DNA of 64,000 nt from Rhodopseudomonas palustris (GCF_007005445.1 NZ_CP041387.1:4479501-4543500), one strand, 5' to 3'; shown: positions 1 to 12,165, counted from the stretch's first letter. Translations and numbers: made by a program. Notes: generated by a model not told the origin, from the letters alone.

Positions 1-1
1 G

Positions 2-697
2 CTGCGCATCTACAACTACATGACGATCGGCCTGGCCATCACCGGTCTGGCCGCGCTCGGCGTCTATATGGGCGCAGTGACCACGGACGCCGGCGCAGCC
101 GCCGCCCGTGTCGGCAACACCATGCTGACCTCGTTCGGCGTGGCGATGTTCGTCAGCCCGCTGAAGTGGGTGTTCATCCTCGCCCCGCTTGCGATGGTGT
201 TCGTCATTTCTTTCGGCATCAACCGGCTCAAGCCGGCGACCGCACAGCTTCTGTTCTGGGCGTTCTCGGCGCTGATGGGCATCTCGCTGTCGTCGATCTT
301 CCTGGTCTACACCCACACCTCGATCGTCCGGGTGTTCTTCATCACCGCGGCGGCGTTCGGTGCGCTGAGCCTCTACGGCTACACCACCAAGCGTGACATG
401 ACCGGGATGGGCTCGTTCCTGATCATGGGCCTGATCGGCGTCGTGATCGCCAGCCTGGTGAACCTGTTCGTCGCCTCGTCGATGCTGCAGTTCATCGTGT
501 CGGTGGTGGGCGTGCTGGTGTTCGCCGGCCTGACCGCCTGGGACACCCAGCGGCTGAAGAACGACTACATCTACGGCGCGGGCTCGATGGGCGGAGAAGT
601 CGCCGAGCGGGCCGCCATCACCGGCGCGCTGTCGCTGTACCTGAACTTCATCAACCTGTTCACGCTGCTGTTGCAGTTGCTCGGACAGAAGGAATAA
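2..697 (+). CDS. Bax inhibitor-1/YccA family membrane protein, 5' end outside window
   Basis: The reading frame is open from base 2 with no stop before the first ATG at 20, and the residues before that Met (LRIYNY) are typical of this family's amino-terminal region, so the true start lies before the window. About seven hydrophobic segments follow, with the family hallmark near the C-terminus (AWDTQRLKNDY). These are inner-membrane proteins of the BI-1/TMBIM superfamily; bacterial members are linked to calcium leak or protein quality control (YccA modulates FtsH), but the role here is unknown. A strong terminator follows the stop, so the gene ends its own transcript. Confidence 0.9.
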   Translation: MRIYNYMTIGLAITGLAALGVYMGAVTTDAGAAAARVGNTMLTSFGVAMFVSPLKWVFILAPLAMVFVISFGINRLKPATAQLLFWAFSALMGISLSSIFLVYTHTSIVRVFFITAAAFGALSLYGYTTKRDMTGMGSFLIMGLIGVVIASLVNLFVASSMLQFIVSVVGVLVFAGLTAWDTQRLKNDYIYGAGSMGGEVAERAAITGALSLYLNFINLFTLLLQLLGQKE

Positions 698-726
698 CGG
701 TCTCCGACGGAGACCCCGACGGATCG

Positions 727-758
727 AAGCCCCGGCCCTGCGCCGGGGCTTTTGTTTT
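727..758 (+). terminator. Rho-independent terminator after the BI-1 family gene
   Basis: A perfect GC-rich stem (AAGCCCCGG pairing with CCGGGGCTT) is followed by a T-rich tract (TTTTGTTTT), 30 bases after the stop codon. Confidence 0.85.
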
Positions 759-853
759 GGACGATAAGCATTGCGCGAGAGACGGTGGCCACGCGCCCGC
801 ACGGAGCGTATGACGGCGCCGCCTCACCCTGTCGCGACCGCCCGAGACAGCCG

Positions 854-1384
854 ATGTCCAATGTCCTGATCCGCCCGGCGACGTCCGCCGACCTGCCCGC
901 CGTCACTGCGATCTACGAGCAGGCCGTCCGGTTCGGCACCGCGACCTTCGAACTGACGCCGCCCGACCTCGCCGAGATGACCCGGCGGTTCGAAGCCCTG
1001 ACCGGCGCCGGCTTTCCCTATCTGGTTGCGGCAGCCGACGGCGCGATCGCCGGCTACGCCTATGCGGGGCCATACCGGCCGCGGCCGGCGTATCGGTTCA
1101 CGGTGGAGAATTCGATCTACCTCGAGCCGGCGGCGCACCGCCGCGGCATCGGCAGCGCGCTGCTGGACGATCTGGTCGCGATCTGTACCAGCCGCGGCTT
1201 CCGGCAGATGATCGCGGTGATCGGCGATTCCGCCAATGCGGCCTCGATCGCGCTACACCGCAAGGCCGGGTTCGTGCCGATCGGCACCCACACCGACGTT
1301 GGGTTCAAGTTCGGTCGCTGGCTGGATTCGGTGCTGATGCAGCGGACGCTGGGGGACGGCGGCAGGACGGTGCCGGAAGCCTGA
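854..1384 (+). CDS. GNAT N-acetyltransferase, phosphinothricin-acetyltransferase type
   Basis: 176 residues from the ATG that opens MSNVLIRPATSADL. The frame stays open upstream, but those residues show no family similarity, so the internal ATG is preferred. The acetyl-CoA pyrophosphate loop HRRGIGS and the downstream asparagine-alanine helix (GDSANAASIALHRKAGF) fit the Pat/Bar/YncA branch, which acetylates the amino group of methionine sulfoximine or phosphinothricin-like amino acid analogues. Substrate is inferred from family only. It stands alone, convergent with the DUF2794 gene across a palindromic repeat. Confidence 0.85.
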   Translation: MSNVLIRPATSADLPAVTAIYEQAVRFGTATFELTPPDLAEMTRRFEALTGAGFPYLVAAADGAIAGYAYAGPYRPRPAYRFTVENSIYLEPAAHRRGIGSALLDDLVAICTSRGFRQMIAVIGDSANAASIALHRKAGFVPIGTHTDVGFKFGRWLDSVLMQRTLGDGGRTVPEA

Positions 1385-1393
1385 TCCAAGGGA

Positions 1394-1495
1394 GTCATTC
1401 CGGGGCGCTCACGAAAGTGAGCGAACCCGGAATCCAGAGGTTGTCAGCAACGATCGAGATTCCGGGTTCGCCGCTACGCTCCGCCCCGGAATGAC
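1394..1495. repeat. Palindromic repeat, family A (full copy)
   Basis: Two inverted arms (GTCATTCCGGGGCG... and ...CGCCCCGGAATGAC), each with an inner GAACCCGGAATC/GATTCCGGGTTC segment, enclose a short variable centre. Similar copies lie at 21071, 29496 and 47760, with a single arm at 25385 and a copy split by an IS at 37389/38709. It sits between two convergent genes and could act as a transcription barrier for both. Confidence 0.9.
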
Positions 1496-1504
1496 GGAGG
1501 GAGG

Positions 1505-1873
1505 TCACACCAGCGCCAGCTTGCGATCGATCACCAGCAGCACGCGATCGAGTTCGTGGCCGCGGCGCAGGATCTGGCCGGAGGCGCCGATCACGCAATA
1601 GGCCCCCTGCTTGCGTGCCAGCCGCGGATCCTTGACGATGCGGTAGATCGGAACTTCCGACGCGCGCCGAAAGATCGAGAACACCGCATGATCTTTCAGG
1701 AAGTCGATGGCGTAATCGCGCCACTCGCCCGCAGCCACCATCCGGCCGTAGAGATTGAGGATGCGATTGAGCTCCAGGCGGTTGAAGGTCACCCGTCCCT
1801 GCAGCGGAGCTGCGCCTGAGCGCTCCGCTGCGCGGCTCTCGCTGGGATCAGCCTCCCCGGAAATCAGATCCAT
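1505..1873 (-). CDS. DUF2794 family protein
   Basis: 122 residues. The conserved core runs from about residue 28 (FNRLELNRILNLYGRMVAAG) to the end, including EWRDYAIDFLKD, IFRRASEVPIYRI and a C-terminal basic stretch. This matches DUF2794, a small soluble protein confined to alphaproteobacteria and of unknown function. No signal peptide or membrane segment. Transcribed alone; the 3' side faces the GNAT gene across a palindromic element. Confidence 0.85.
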   Translation of the reverse strand: MDLISGEADPSESRAAERSGAAPLQGRVTFNRLELNRILNLYGRMVAAGEWRDYAIDFLKDHAVFSIFRRASEVPIYRIVKDPRLARKQGAYCVIGASGQILRRGHELDRVLLVIDRKLALV

Positions 1874-2057
1874 CGGCGCCTCCTGTCACGACGCTGACAT
1901 GATTGCGCCGGCCGCGCACGGCCGCAAGGGGATCGAAAGCAGCACGCTCGCAAACCAGCCGATCGCCGAACCGATCTCACGGCTTCGTTAGCCGAATTCT
2001 TATTGCCGCCCGATTTTCGCCAACCGCGCGCCAAGCCCGGTTGCGATAACACCATCA

Positions 2058-2188
2058 CTGCGTTGGCCCGGTCCCCTCGGTTTCGGATTCCTCAGCCCCC
2101 AGCCCCCCGAAGCAGTTGGGATCGGGCCTGTACGCAGAACCTCAATCCCCCTCCTGGGCCGACGCAAGTTGGTCCTTTTTTGTTTGTG
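2058..2188 (+). ncRNA. Candidate structured small RNA, unidentified
   Basis: The stretch 1874-2293 has no convincing protein gene. On the + strand, CTGCGT (2058-2063) pairs with ACGCAG (2132-2137), and inside it GGCCCGGTCCC (2065-2075) pairs with GGGATCGGGCC (2118-2128, one G-U). An apical stem TTTCGG/CCGAAG (2081-2086/2107-2112) closes it. After a short linker comes a terminator hairpin and six T residues. Both flanking genes are on the minus strand, so the terminator belongs to neither. I do not recognise the family: no 6S-type central bubble, and no tmRNA or RNase P motifs. Start position is uncertain. Confidence 0.5.
2157..2181 (+). terminator. Terminator of the candidate small RNA
   Basis: The stem GGCCGAC/GTTGGTC (two G-U pairs) is closed by a GCAA tetraloop and followed by C and six T residues. 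No + strand protein gene ends nearby. Confidence 0.65.
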
Positions 2189-2293
2189 CCGCCGCCTCGA
2201 TTGGGGTCCGCGTCGCACGGCCATCGTGGCGGGTTCTCGCCGCCCGGCGCTGGAACTTCGCCCGCCACCGAACTTGATCGAGTTGGGGAGGGG

Positions 2294-3049
2294 TCAGTTC
2301 AGGGAGGTGAACGCGGCGCCGAGCATCGCGCCCGGCTTCTCCCGCGTACCGTTCTGGATGTATACGGCAGCCGCGTCGACGCCGTCGCCGACGACGTTCT
2401 CGAGCGGCACCGCCCAATGCTCCGCCGCGCCGCTCCAGTCGCCGACCTTCAGCAGATTGCGCACCACGTTGTGGTAGGTGATTTGCCGGCCGCGGTTCTC
2501 GCCGCGCCCGATCTCGATCGGGACCGCTTTTGACACCGCACAAATCCAGACCTCACCGCTTTTGGCGGTCTGACCTCGAGGCGCGGCCGCAACCGAGACC
2601 TTGATCTCGTTGCCCTCGACCGCAAGCGACACCGGCACCGCCATCACGCCCGCCAACTTGTCGGTGGTCCTGATCGCCGCGTCGATGCCGGCGCGATTGC
2701 TGCCGACCAGATGCGCCGAACCGTTGACGACGACCTGCGGGGTGAACACGTCGCGATCGCCCCGCACTTGCGAGTAAGCACGTTGGCGGGCGCTGAAGCG
2801 AGGGTCGGCCAGGGTATCCTTCCAGCCGAGATAGTCCCAATAGTCGATCGGCAGGCTGAGGGCGATCACCGACGGATCGCGGGCGAGTTCGCCGATGATC
2901 TTGTCGGCGGGCGGACAGGACGAGCAGCCTTGCGAAGTAAACAGTTCGACCACGGCGCGCGGCTCGGCGGCAGCAAGGTTCGCCGTCGCGATCGTCACGC
3001 ACAAGCCGAGTGCGCCGGACCACCGCGAAAATCCACCAACACCATCCAT
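2294..3049 (-). CDS. DUF1223 family secreted thioredoxin-fold protein
   Basis: 251 residues from the ATG that gives a clear Sec signal (MDGVGGFSRWSGALGLCVTI..., cleavage after about residue 28); 40 further upstream codons are open but do not look like a signal. The mature protein starts with VELFTSQGCSSCPPADKI, a thioredoxin-like strand followed by a CSSC motif, the hallmark of DUF1223. Members are predicted periplasmic redox proteins of unknown substrate. The gene follows acnA on the same strand, but a terminator separates them. Confidence 0.85.
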   Translation of the reverse strand: MDGVGGFSRWSGALGLCVTIATANLAAAEPRAVVELFTSQGCSSCPPADKIIGELARDPSVIALSLPIDYWDYLGWKDTLADPRFSARQRAYSQVRGDRDVFTPQVVVNGSAHLVGSNRAGIDAAIRTTDKLAGVMAVPVSLAVEGNEIKVSVAAAPRGQTAKSGEVWICAVSKAVPIEIGRGENRGRQITYHNVVRNLLKVGDWSGAAEHWAVPLENVVGDGVDAAAVYIQNGTREKPGAMLGAAFTSLN

Positions 3050-3117
3050 CGTCGTTTGCCGAACCGCCTTTGCCGAGTGCTTCGGGACGGCAGCACGCCG
3101 CCGTCCATCGAGGAGCC

Positions 3118-3154
3118 TTAAAACGAAAAGGCGGCCCTTTGCATAGGCCGCCTT
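3118..3154 (-). terminator. Rho-independent terminator downstream of acnA
   Basis: Read on the minus strand, AAGGCGGCC and GGCCGCCTT form a stem followed by TTTTCGTTTT. It lies about 75 bases past the acnA stop and just ahead of the DUF1223 gene. Confidence 0.8.
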
Positions 3155-3229
3155 CCGTTCACCTACCACTCACTTCGCAGTGAGGCTTCTGCGCCTATTG
3201 GCTGAGATCGCGCCGGCCGCGATCCTGGC

Positions 3230-5947
<2,718 letters not shown>

Positions 5948-6162
5948 GTAAGGCGGGTCCCAGATTATCGTTGTCGATGGGGCGAGCTTGTATGCTGGCT
6001 CCGGAGGGGCAGGCCGTCCGGCTTGCAGGCGCCGATCGTGTGCTGCATCAAGTTCCGGCTTATAGAACCTTTCCAATTGCGCCGCCAGTTCGACAATGAC
6101 AGGCGAGCGCATCGATTTGTGAGCAGGCCGTTCCGATCCCGGGGCGGAACAGGTTGGGATGC

Positions 6163-6765
6163 ATGCGGCTGTCGGGGCGCGACTTACGATGTGTACGAGG
6201 TGGCCGCGAGGTATTCGCCGGGCTCGCCTTCGATGCAAGCGGCGGCGAGGCACTGGCGCTGGTCGGCCACAACGGCGCCGGCAAGACATCGTTGTTGCGG
6301 CTGATCGCCGGGCTGCTGACACCGGAGGCCGGAACCATCACGCTCGACGGCGGGGAACCGGATACGCCGGTCGCCGAACAGGCGCACTATCTCGGCCACC
6401 GCGACGCGCTCAAGCCGTCGCTCAGCGTCGCCGAAAATCTCGGGTTCTGGCGCGACTTTCTCGGCGGCGACCGCACCGACCTCAGCTCCGCCATCAAGGC
6501 GGTCGGGCTCGGCCACGCGGCCGAGCTGCCGGCGGCGTATCTGTCCGCAGGGCAGCGGCGGCGATTGTCGATCGCCCGGCTGCTGGTGGTCCGGCGGCCG
6601 ATCTGGCTGCTGGATGAGCCGACCTCCGCGCTCGACGTCAAAGGCCAGGAGCTGTTTGTCGGCTTGATGCAGGATCACCTCGCCGGCGGCGGCATCATCG
6701 TCGCCGCCACCCACACGCCTCTCGGCATTCCGGTGCGCGAGCAGCGGATCGGAGCCTCTGCATGA
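6163..6765 (+). CDS. ccmA: Heme exporter ATP-binding protein CcmA
   Basis: 200 residues. ABC ATPase with Walker [10 protein letters not shown], signature [14 protein letters not shown] and Walker [13 protein letters not shown]. With CcmB and CcmC it forms the transporter that releases holo-CcmE during cytochrome c maturation at the periplasmic face. The ATG at 6163 is preferred over a TTG three codons earlier. It heads a tight run ccmA-ccmB-ccmC-ccmD-ccmG; ccmB overlaps its stop by four bases. Confidence 0.95.
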   Translation: MRLSGRDLRCVRGGREVFAGLAFDASGGEALALVGHNGAGKTSLLRLIAGLLTPEAGTITLDGGEPDTPVAEQAHYLGHRDALKPSLSVAENLGFWRDFLGGDRTDLSSAIKAVGLGHAAELPAAYLSAGQRRRLSIARLLVVRRPIWLLDEPTSALDVKGQELFVGLMQDHLAGGGIIVAATHTPLGIPVREQRIGASA

Positions 6766-7430
6766 CCGCGCTCGGCGCCATCATTCGCCGCGATATCAGG
6801 ATCGCGCTCCGGGTCGGCGGCGGCGCGCTGATCGGGGTGCTGTTCTTCCTCACCGTGGTGGTGCTGATGCCGTTCGCGGTCGGCCCGGACCTTGCGCTCT
6901 TGAAGCGGCTCGGGCCGGCGATCCTGTGGCTCGGCGCGCTGCTCGCCAGCCTGCTGACGCTCGACCGGCTGTTCACCGCCGACGCCGAGGACGGCTCTCT
7001 CGACCTGATCGTGATGAGCCGCACGCCGCTGGAGCTGACCTGCGCCGCCAAGGCGCTGGCGCATTGGCTGGCGGCAGGGCTGCCGCTGATCGTCGCGACC
7101 CCGGTACTCGGCCTGCTGCTCAACCTCGACGGCAGCGCATCGCTGGCCGTGATGGCGACGCTGCTGGCCGGCACCCCGGCGCTGACCTTCACCGGCATGA
7201 TCGGCGCCGCGCTGGCGGTGACGCTTCGCCGCGGCGGCCTGCTGCTGGCCGTTCTGGTGCTGCCGCTGTCGATCCCAGTGCTGATCTTCGGCGTTTCGGC
7301 CTCCCAGGCGGCGATCGTCGGCCCGGTGTCGTTCGGCACGCCGTTTTCGATCCTGTGCGCGATCTCGCTGCTCAGCCTGGTGATCGGCCCGTTCGCCGCT
7401 GCCGCCAGCCTGAGGCAGGGCCTGGACTAG
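6762..7430 (+). CDS. ccmB: Heme exporter membrane protein CcmB
   Basis: 222 residues with six hydrophobic segments, matching the CcmB length. The cytoplasmic loop contains [17 protein letters not shown], conserved in the family. It is the permease partner of CcmA. The ATG overlaps the ccmA stop (ATGA), indicating translational coupling. It is followed by a 170-base gap before ccmC. Confidence 0.95.
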   Translation: MTALGAIIRRDIRIALRVGGGALIGVLFFLTVVVLMPFAVGPDLALLKRLGPAILWLGALLASLLTLDRLFTADAEDGSLDLIVMSRTPLELTCAAKALAHWLAAGLPLIVATPVLGLLLNLDGSASLAVMATLLAGTPALTFTGMIGAALAVTLRRGGLLLAVLVLPLSIPVLIFGVSASQAAIVGPVSFGTPFSILCAISLLSLVIGPFAAAASLRQGLD

Positions 7431-7600
7431 AACAGGCGCAGCGTCGTTGGTTCGGTGCCGATGCCGTCGGTTCGGACCCGCGACACGCCGGATTCGCACC
7501 CGCGCGCAGGCGCTTCACCGCCGATCAACTCCTTCGGAAGTCGCCCCTGATCTGACCCACGTCATTGCCTGCGCCGGTCCCGGACATTATCAGGGACGTC

Positions 7601-8335
7601 ATGAAGCTGACCGAACTCGCCAATCCGACCCGGTTCCTGACGCTGGCAGGGCGCCTGCTGCCGTGGCTGGCGGCCGCGACCGCATTGGCGTTGGCGGCCG
7701 GCCTCACCCAGGCGATGCTGGCGCCGGACGACTACCAGCAGGGCGCCACCGTCAAGATCATGTTCGTGCACGTGCCGAACGCCTGGCTGGCGATGGCCGT
7801 CTGGGGGGTGATGAGCATCGCCGCGCTCGGCACCCTGGTGTGGCGGCATCCGCTCGCCGACGTCGCCGCCAAGACTGCGGCGCCGATCGGCGCGGCCTTC
7901 ACGTTTCTGGCGCTGGTCACCGGCTCGCTGTGGGGCCGGCCGATGTGGGGCACCTATTGGGAATGGGATGCCCGGCTGACCTCGATGCTGGTGCTGTTTC
8001 TGATGTATCTCGGCCTGATCGCGCTGTGGCGCGCGGTCGAGGATCCGTCGCGCGCGGCGCGCGCCGCGGCGGTGCTGACCCTGGTCGGCGCCATCAACCT
8101 GCCGATCATCAAGTTCTCCGTCGACTGGTGGAATACGCTGCACCAGCCGGCCTCGGTGGTGCGGATGGGCGGATCGACGCTCGACAAGGCGTTCCTGATC
8201 CCGCTGCTGGTCACCGCGATCGGATTTTCGCTGCTGTTTCTGACCTTGCATCTGGCGGCGATGCGCAACGAAATCCTGCGACGGCGAGTCCGCTCGCTGC
8301 AGATGCTGCAGGCCAGCCGGGCCGAGGCGGCGTGA
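7601..8335 (+). CDS. ccmC: Heme handling protein CcmC
   Basis: 244 residues, six membrane segments. It carries the tryptophan-rich heme motif WGTYWEWD (about residues 116-123) and flanking periplasmic histidines, including His57 in FVHVPNAW. CcmC loads heme onto CcmE. The ATG giving [12 protein letters not shown] is preferred to an upstream in-frame start. Its stop codon overlaps the ccmD start by one base. Confidence 0.96.
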   Translation: MKLTELANPTRFLTLAGRLLPWLAAATALALAAGLTQAMLAPDDYQQGATVKIMFVHVPNAWLAMAVWGVMSIAALGTLVWRHPLADVAAKTAAPIGAAFTFLALVTGSLWGRPMWGTYWEWDARLTSMLVLFLMYLGLIALWRAVEDPSRAARAAAVLTLVGAINLPIIKFSVDWWNTLHQPASVVRMGGSTLDKAFLIPLLVTAIGFSLLFLTLHLAAMRNEILRRRVRSLQMLQASRAEAA

Positions 8336-8508
8336 TGTTCGGCAAATACGCGGACTTCATCGTCTCGTCCTACGCCGCGACCGCGATCGTGGTGCTGCTG
8401 CTGATCGGCTGGGTGGTGCTCGACTATCGCAAGCAGAAGGCGCGGCTGCGCGACCTCGAAGCGCGCGGCGCCGTGCGCCGTTCCGGCCGCAGCGCCACCG
8501 ACCACTGA
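8335..8508 (+). CDS. ccmD: CcmD small membrane protein
   Basis: 57 residues, starting on the TGATG overlap with ccmC. One membrane helix (about residues 11-28), then the basic C-terminal helix [15 protein letters not shown] typical of CcmD, which stabilises holo-CcmE release from CcmABC. Identified by size, position and the basic tail. Confidence 0.9.
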   Translation: MFGKYADFIVSSYAATAIVVLLLIGWVVLDYRKQKARLRDLEARGAVRRSGRSATDH

Positions 8509-8523
8509 ACCCGACGGATCATC

Positions 8524-9120
8524 ATGACCGACACCCTCGACCCCGCCTCGTCGAAGCGCCGTTCCTGGCTGGTGGTGCTGCCGGCGCTGCTGTTCGCCGG
8601 GCTGGCGGTGTTGTTCTGGTTTCGGCTCGGCGACAGCGACGTATCGCGGATCCCGTCGGCGCTGATCGGCCGGCCGGCGCCGCAGACCCCGCTGCCGCCG
8701 CTGGAAGGCCTGAGCCGCGACGGCACCCAGGTCGCCGGTCTCGATCCGGCGATGTTCAAGGGCAGGGTCAGCGTCGTCAACGTCTGGGCGTCCTGGTGCG
8801 TGCCCTGCCACGACGAGGCGCCGCTGCTGATGACGCTGGCGGAAGACAGCCGGATTCAGCTCGTCGGGATCGACTACAAGGACAAGCCGGACAACGCCCG
8901 CCGCTTCCTCGGCCGCTACGGCAACCCGTTCGCCGCGGTGGGGGTCGACGTCTCCGGCCGCGCCGCGATCGAATGGGGGGTGTACGGCGTGCCGGAAACC
9001 TTCGTGGTCGGCCGCGACGGCAGGATCGCCTACAAGCTGGTCGGCCCGATCACTCCGGACAACCTCGAGAAGGTCTTGAAGCCCGAGATCGCCAAGGCGC
9101 TCGCGGCGCCGCAGAGCTGA
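8524..9120 (+). CDS. ccmG: Thiol:disulfide interchange protein CcmG/DsbE
   Basis: 198 residues. An N-terminal membrane anchor (about residues 14-33) is followed by a periplasmic thioredoxin domain with active site WCVPC (Cys92/Cys95) and cis-proline loop VYGVPETF. It keeps apocytochrome c haem-binding cysteines reduced. Last gene of this ccm cluster; ccmE, ccmF, ccmH and ccmI are not in the window, consistent with the split ccm loci of this lineage. Confidence 0.95.
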   Translation: MTDTLDPASSKRRSWLVVLPALLFAGLAVLFWFRLGDSDVSRIPSALIGRPAPQTPLPPLEGLSRDGTQVAGLDPAMFKGRVSVVNVWASWCVPCHDEAPLLMTLAEDSRIQLVGIDYKDKPDNARRFLGRYGNPFAAVGVDVSGRAAIEWGVYGVPETFVVGRDGRIAYKLVGPITPDNLEKVLKPEIAKALAAPQS

Positions 9121-9260
9121 TCGGCCTGTTAGCACGGCCGAATACCCTCCGAGAAATAAATCGGACCGTTTATCGGCCGTTCATCGCAGCGCCATTGCGG
9201 CGCCACGAATCCGGATGAGCTTTCGGACGTTACTAACAACGTCCTCTGGAGGGACATCCG

Positions 9261-9644
9261 ATGAGTATTTCGACTTTGCGTCGTCTCACGCTCGCCCCGC
9301 TCGCCGCCGCCGTCGCGCTCGGCCTGTTCGCCGCCGCGCCCGCGATGGCGCAGGCGCCTCAGCCGGCCACGCCGCCGACCGCCAAATCCGACAAGATGAC
9401 CCCTCCGCCGAAAGCCGACAGCAAGGCGGCAGCCCCGGCGAAGTCCGAGAAGACCGAGCCCCTCGACATCAATTCAGCGACCGCCGAACAGCTCGATGCA
9501 CTGCCCGGCGTCGGCAAGGCGTACTCGGCCGCAATCATCAAGGGCCGGCCCTACAAGGGCAAGGACGAACTGGTGCACAAGAAGATCGTGCCGCAGAAGA
9601 CCTACGACGGCATCAAGGACAAGATCATCGCCAAGCAGAAGTAA
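9261..9644 (+). CDS. Secreted helix-hairpin-helix (ComEA-like) protein
   Basis: 127 residues. A signal peptide ends at AMA-QA (residue 30), followed by a Pro/Ala/Lys-rich linker (31-66) and a helix-hairpin-helix domain ([21 protein letters not shown], about 68-120). ComEA-type HhH domains bind DNA in the periplasm during uptake; no other competence genes are nearby, so that role is only inferred. A good ribosome site (GGAGGG) precedes the ATG. Convergent with the septation protein gene. Confidence 0.85.
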   Translation: MSISTLRRLTLAPLAAAVALGLFAAAPAMAQAPQPATPPTAKSDKMTPPPKADSKAAAPAKSEKTEPLDINSATAEQLDALPGVGKAYSAAIIKGRPYKGKDELVHKKIVPQKTYDGIKDKIIAKQK

Positions 9645-9675
9645 GCGAGGCGAAGCCGGGAAGAGGGGATCGCGG

Positions 9676-10293
9676 TCAGCGCCCCGACACGTCGCCTTCG
9701 CCGGCGGCGCTCTGTTCGAGCGTCGCCGGTTCGGCCGCGTAGCGCTTGATCAGCGGCATTTGCGTCATCGCGAACAGCATGGTCAGCGGCACCATGCCGA
9801 ATACCTTGAAATTGACCCAGAAGTCGGTCGACTGCGTCCGCCAGACCGCTTCGTTGAGCAGGGCCATGGCGAAGAAGAACAACGCCCAACGCAGCGTCAG
9901 CTTGCGCCAGCCCTGCGCCGTCAGGTTGAACACCTGATCGAACATGATGGCGATGAACGAGCGGCCGAACAGCAGGCCGCCGCCGAGCACCGCAGCGAAC
10001 AGCGCGTACACGATGGTCGGCTTCATCTTGATGAAGGTCTCGTCGTGCAGCACCAGCGTCAGGGTGCCGAACACCAGCACCACCACCGCGGTCACCAGCG
10101 CCATGACCGGAACGTGCCGGGTGACCGCATAGGACGCGATCATCGCGGCCACCACCGCGACCATGAAGGCGCCGGTGGCGGCGAACAGATTGAACTTGGC
10201 GTTGACGACGAAGAACACCAGCAGCGGGCCGAGCTCGGTCGCCAGTTTGAACAGCGGATGCGGCCGGTTCTTCTCGAGGAGCTCGTCGCTCAT
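9676..10293 (-). CDS. yciB: Septation protein A (YciB/IspZ family)
   Basis: 205 residues, five to six membrane helices. Conserved motifs include LGPLLVFFV at the N-terminus and [20 protein letters not shown] near the C-terminus, both hallmarks of intracellular septation protein A. Inner-membrane protein that affects cell division and envelope integrity. The ATG overlaps the ftsY stop by four bases (ATGA), so the two are translationally coupled. Confidence 0.94.
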   Translation of the reverse strand: MSDELLEKNRPHPLFKLATELGPLLVFFVVNAKFNLFAATGAFMVAVVAAMIASYAVTRHVPVMALVTAVVVLVFGTLTLVLHDETFIKMKPTIVYALFAAVLGGGLLFGRSFIAIMFDQVFNLTAQGWRKLTLRWALFFFAMALLNEAVWRTQSTDFWVNFKVFGMVPLTMLFAMTQMPLIKRYAAEPATLEQSAAGEGDVSGR

Positions 10294-11237
10294 GCGGCCT
10301 CCGTGCCGGCGATCGCCTTGGCGAAATCGCGCGCGGTGAACGGCGACAGGTCGTCGACCCCTTCGCCGACGCCGATGAAATGCACCGGCAGTTTGTGCTT
10401 CTCGGCGATCGCCACCAGGATGCCGCCGCGGGCGGTGCCGTCGAGCTTGGTCATCACCAGCCCGGTGACGCCGGCGGTCTTGGTGAATGCTTCGACCTGC
10501 GACAGCGCGTTCTGGCCGACGGTGGCGTCGAGCACCAGCAGCACCGCGTGCGGCGCGGTCGCATCGACCTTCTTGATCACCCGCACCACTTTTTCGAGCT
10601 CGCTCATCAGCTCGGTGCGGTTCTGCAACCGCCCGGCGGTGTCGATCAGCAGCACGTCGCGGCCCTGCTCCTTCGCCGCCGTCAGCGCGTTGAAGGCCAG
10701 ACCGGCCGCGTCGGAGCCCTGCGCGCCCGCCACAACCGGCGTGCCGGTGCGCTCGCCCCAGACCTTGAGCTGATCGATCGCCGCAGCCCGGAAGGTATCG
10801 CCGGCGGCCAGCATCACCTTGTGGCCCTCGGACGCGAACCGCGCCGACAGCTTGCCTATGGTGGTGGTCTTGCCGGAGCCGTTGACCCCGACCATCAGCA
10901 CCACGAACGGTTTCTTCCCGGCATCGACGACGAGCGGCTGCGCCACCGGCGCCAGCACCTTCTCGACCTCCGCGGCGACGATCTCTTTGACGTCGCTGGC
11001 CGAGATCATCTTGTCGTAGCGGCCCTCGCCGACCGCGCTGGCGATCCGCGACGCTACCTCGGCGCCGAGATCGGCTCGCAGCAGGACGTCCTCGATCTCC
11101 TCGAGCATCGCCCGATCGAGCTTGCGCTTGGAAACGAATTCCGACAGCGCCGTCCCGATCGAACTCGAGGTGCGCTTCAAGCCGCTGGACAGCCGCCGCC
11201 ACCAGCTCTGTTTCGAATTTTCCGGAGTGTCGCTCAT
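10290..11237 (-). CDS. ftsY: Signal recognition particle receptor FtsY
   Basis: 315 residues, the short form without a long acidic N-terminal A domain. The NG domain is complete: P-loop [15 protein letters not shown], then [19 protein letters not shown] and [12 protein letters not shown]. It docks ribosome-SRP complexes at the membrane; its partner Ffh is encoded at 47876-49420. First gene of the ftsY-yciB pair, divergent from the RluA gene with 28 bases between start codons. Confidence 0.97.
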   Translation of the reverse strand: MSDTPENSKQSWWRRLSSGLKRTSSSIGTALSEFVSKRKLDRAMLEEIEDVLLRADLGAEVASRIASAVGEGRYDKMISASDVKEIVAAEVEKVLAPVAQPLVVDAGKKPFVVLMVGVNGSGKTTTIGKLSARFASEGHKVMLAAGDTFRAAAIDQLKVWGERTGTPVVAGAQGSDAAGLAFNALTAAKEQGRDVLLIDTAGRLQNRTELMSELEKVVRVIKKVDATAPHAVLLVLDATVGQNALSQVEAFTKTAGVTGLVMTKLDGTARGGILVAIAEKHKLPVHFIGVGEGVDDLSPFTARDFAKAIAGTEAA

Positions 11238-11265
11238 CAGGGCGCTGTGTTAGCCGTTTCGTGCC

Positions 11266-12165
11266 ATGAACGAAAGCCACCCCGATCAATTCGACGTGCC
11301 GGAACTGACCGCGGACGAGATCCAGGCGCGCGTGCTGTATCGCGACGGGCTGATGCTGGTGATCGACAAACCGCCCGGTTTGCCGGTGCATCGCGGCCCC
11401 AAGGGCGGCCCGAACCTGGAAGCCTCGTTCGACGCGCTCCGCTACGGATTGCCGCGCCCCCCGGTGCTGGCGCATCGGCTCGATCGGGACACCTCCGGCT
11501 GCCTGGTGCTCGGCCGCCATCGCAAGGCCACCGCCACGCTCGGGTTGCTGTTCAAGCACTCACGGATTTCCAAGACCTATTGGGCGATCGTCGAGGGCGG
11601 CCCAATCGAAGACTCAGGTGAGATCGACCTGCCGATCGCCCGCCTCAATGCCGAACGTGGCTGGTGGCAAAAGGTCGATCCGGACGGGCTGCCGTCGCTG
11701 ACGAAATGGCGGGTGATGGGGCGGTCCTCCCCTCCCGCTTGCGGGGAGGGGTCGGGGGTGGGGGTCCATAACGGGACGCCATCCTTGGGGCGCCCTCACC
11801 CCACCCCTCTCCCGCAAGCGGAAGAGGGGGTTCTCAGTGCTGGGGGAGAGTGTGACGATCTGGCTCGAAAGCCGGGCGCCAAATCCGGCGCGCCGCCGCC
11901 GGCGCAGCTCACCTGGCTGGCGCTCGAGCCGATCACCGGCCGGACCCATCAGCTCCGCGTGCATTGCGCCGCGATGGGGTGGCCGATCTTCGGCGACAAC
12001 ATCTACGGCAACGGTCCGCGGTTCGGCGAGCCGCGGCTGCATCTGCATGCCCGCGAGATCGTCATCCCGCTATCGCGCAACAAGCCGCCGGTGGTGGTGA
12101 CCGCACCGCCGCCGGCGCATATGCACCCGCGGCTTTCGGCCTGCGGCTGGACCGGCGCCGCCTGA
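11266..12165 (+). CDS. RluA-family pseudouridine synthase with an in-frame repeat insertion
   Basis: 299 residues. The catalytic motif HRLDRDTSG places the nucleophilic aspartate at residue 73, and the C-terminal [17 protein letters not shown] is intact. Between TKWRVMG (about residue 152) and TWLALEP (about 216) lies a low-complexity stretch translated partly from a palindromic DNA repeat (11726-11830), absent from normal family members, where these segments are nearly adjacent. The frame is preserved. It isomerises uridine in rRNA or tRNA; the exact target site is not predictable. Whether the protein still works is unknown, but all catalytic motifs remain. Confidence 0.9.
   Translation: MNESHPDQFDVPELTADEIQARVLYRDGLMLVIDKPPGLPVHRGPKGGPNLEASFDALRYGLPRPPVLAHRLDRDTSGCLVLGRHRKATATLGLLFKHSRISKTYWAIVEGGPIEDSGEIDLPIARLNAERGWWQKVDPDGLPSLTKWRVMGRSSPPACGEGSGVGVHNGTPSLGRPHPTPLPQAEEGVLSAGGECDDLARKPGAKSGAPPPAQLTWLALEPITGRTHQLRVHCAAMGWPIFGDNIYGNGPRFGEPRLHLHAREIVIPLSRNKPPVVVTAPPPAHMHPRLSACGWTGAA
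11726..11830. repeat. Palindromic repeat, family B, inside the RluA coding sequence
   Basis: One arm reads CTCCCCTCCCGCTTGCGGGG-AGGGGTCGGGGGTG and the opposite arm is its imperfect inverse (CACCCCACCCCTCTCCCGCAAGCGGAAGAGGGG). The same family occurs in non-coding DNA at 25215-25330. Here it lies wholly within an open frame and is read through without a stop. Confidence 0.88.

Noticed and set aside
2058..2188. 6S RNA as an identity for the candidate small RNA
   Set aside because: The long apical pairing lacks the open central bubble of 6S RNA, and I see no conserved 6S bases, so no family name is given.
11266..12165. RluA gene as a pseudogene
   Set aside because: The repeat keeps the frame and all catalytic motifs remain, so it is listed as intact but interrupted by a translated repeat.
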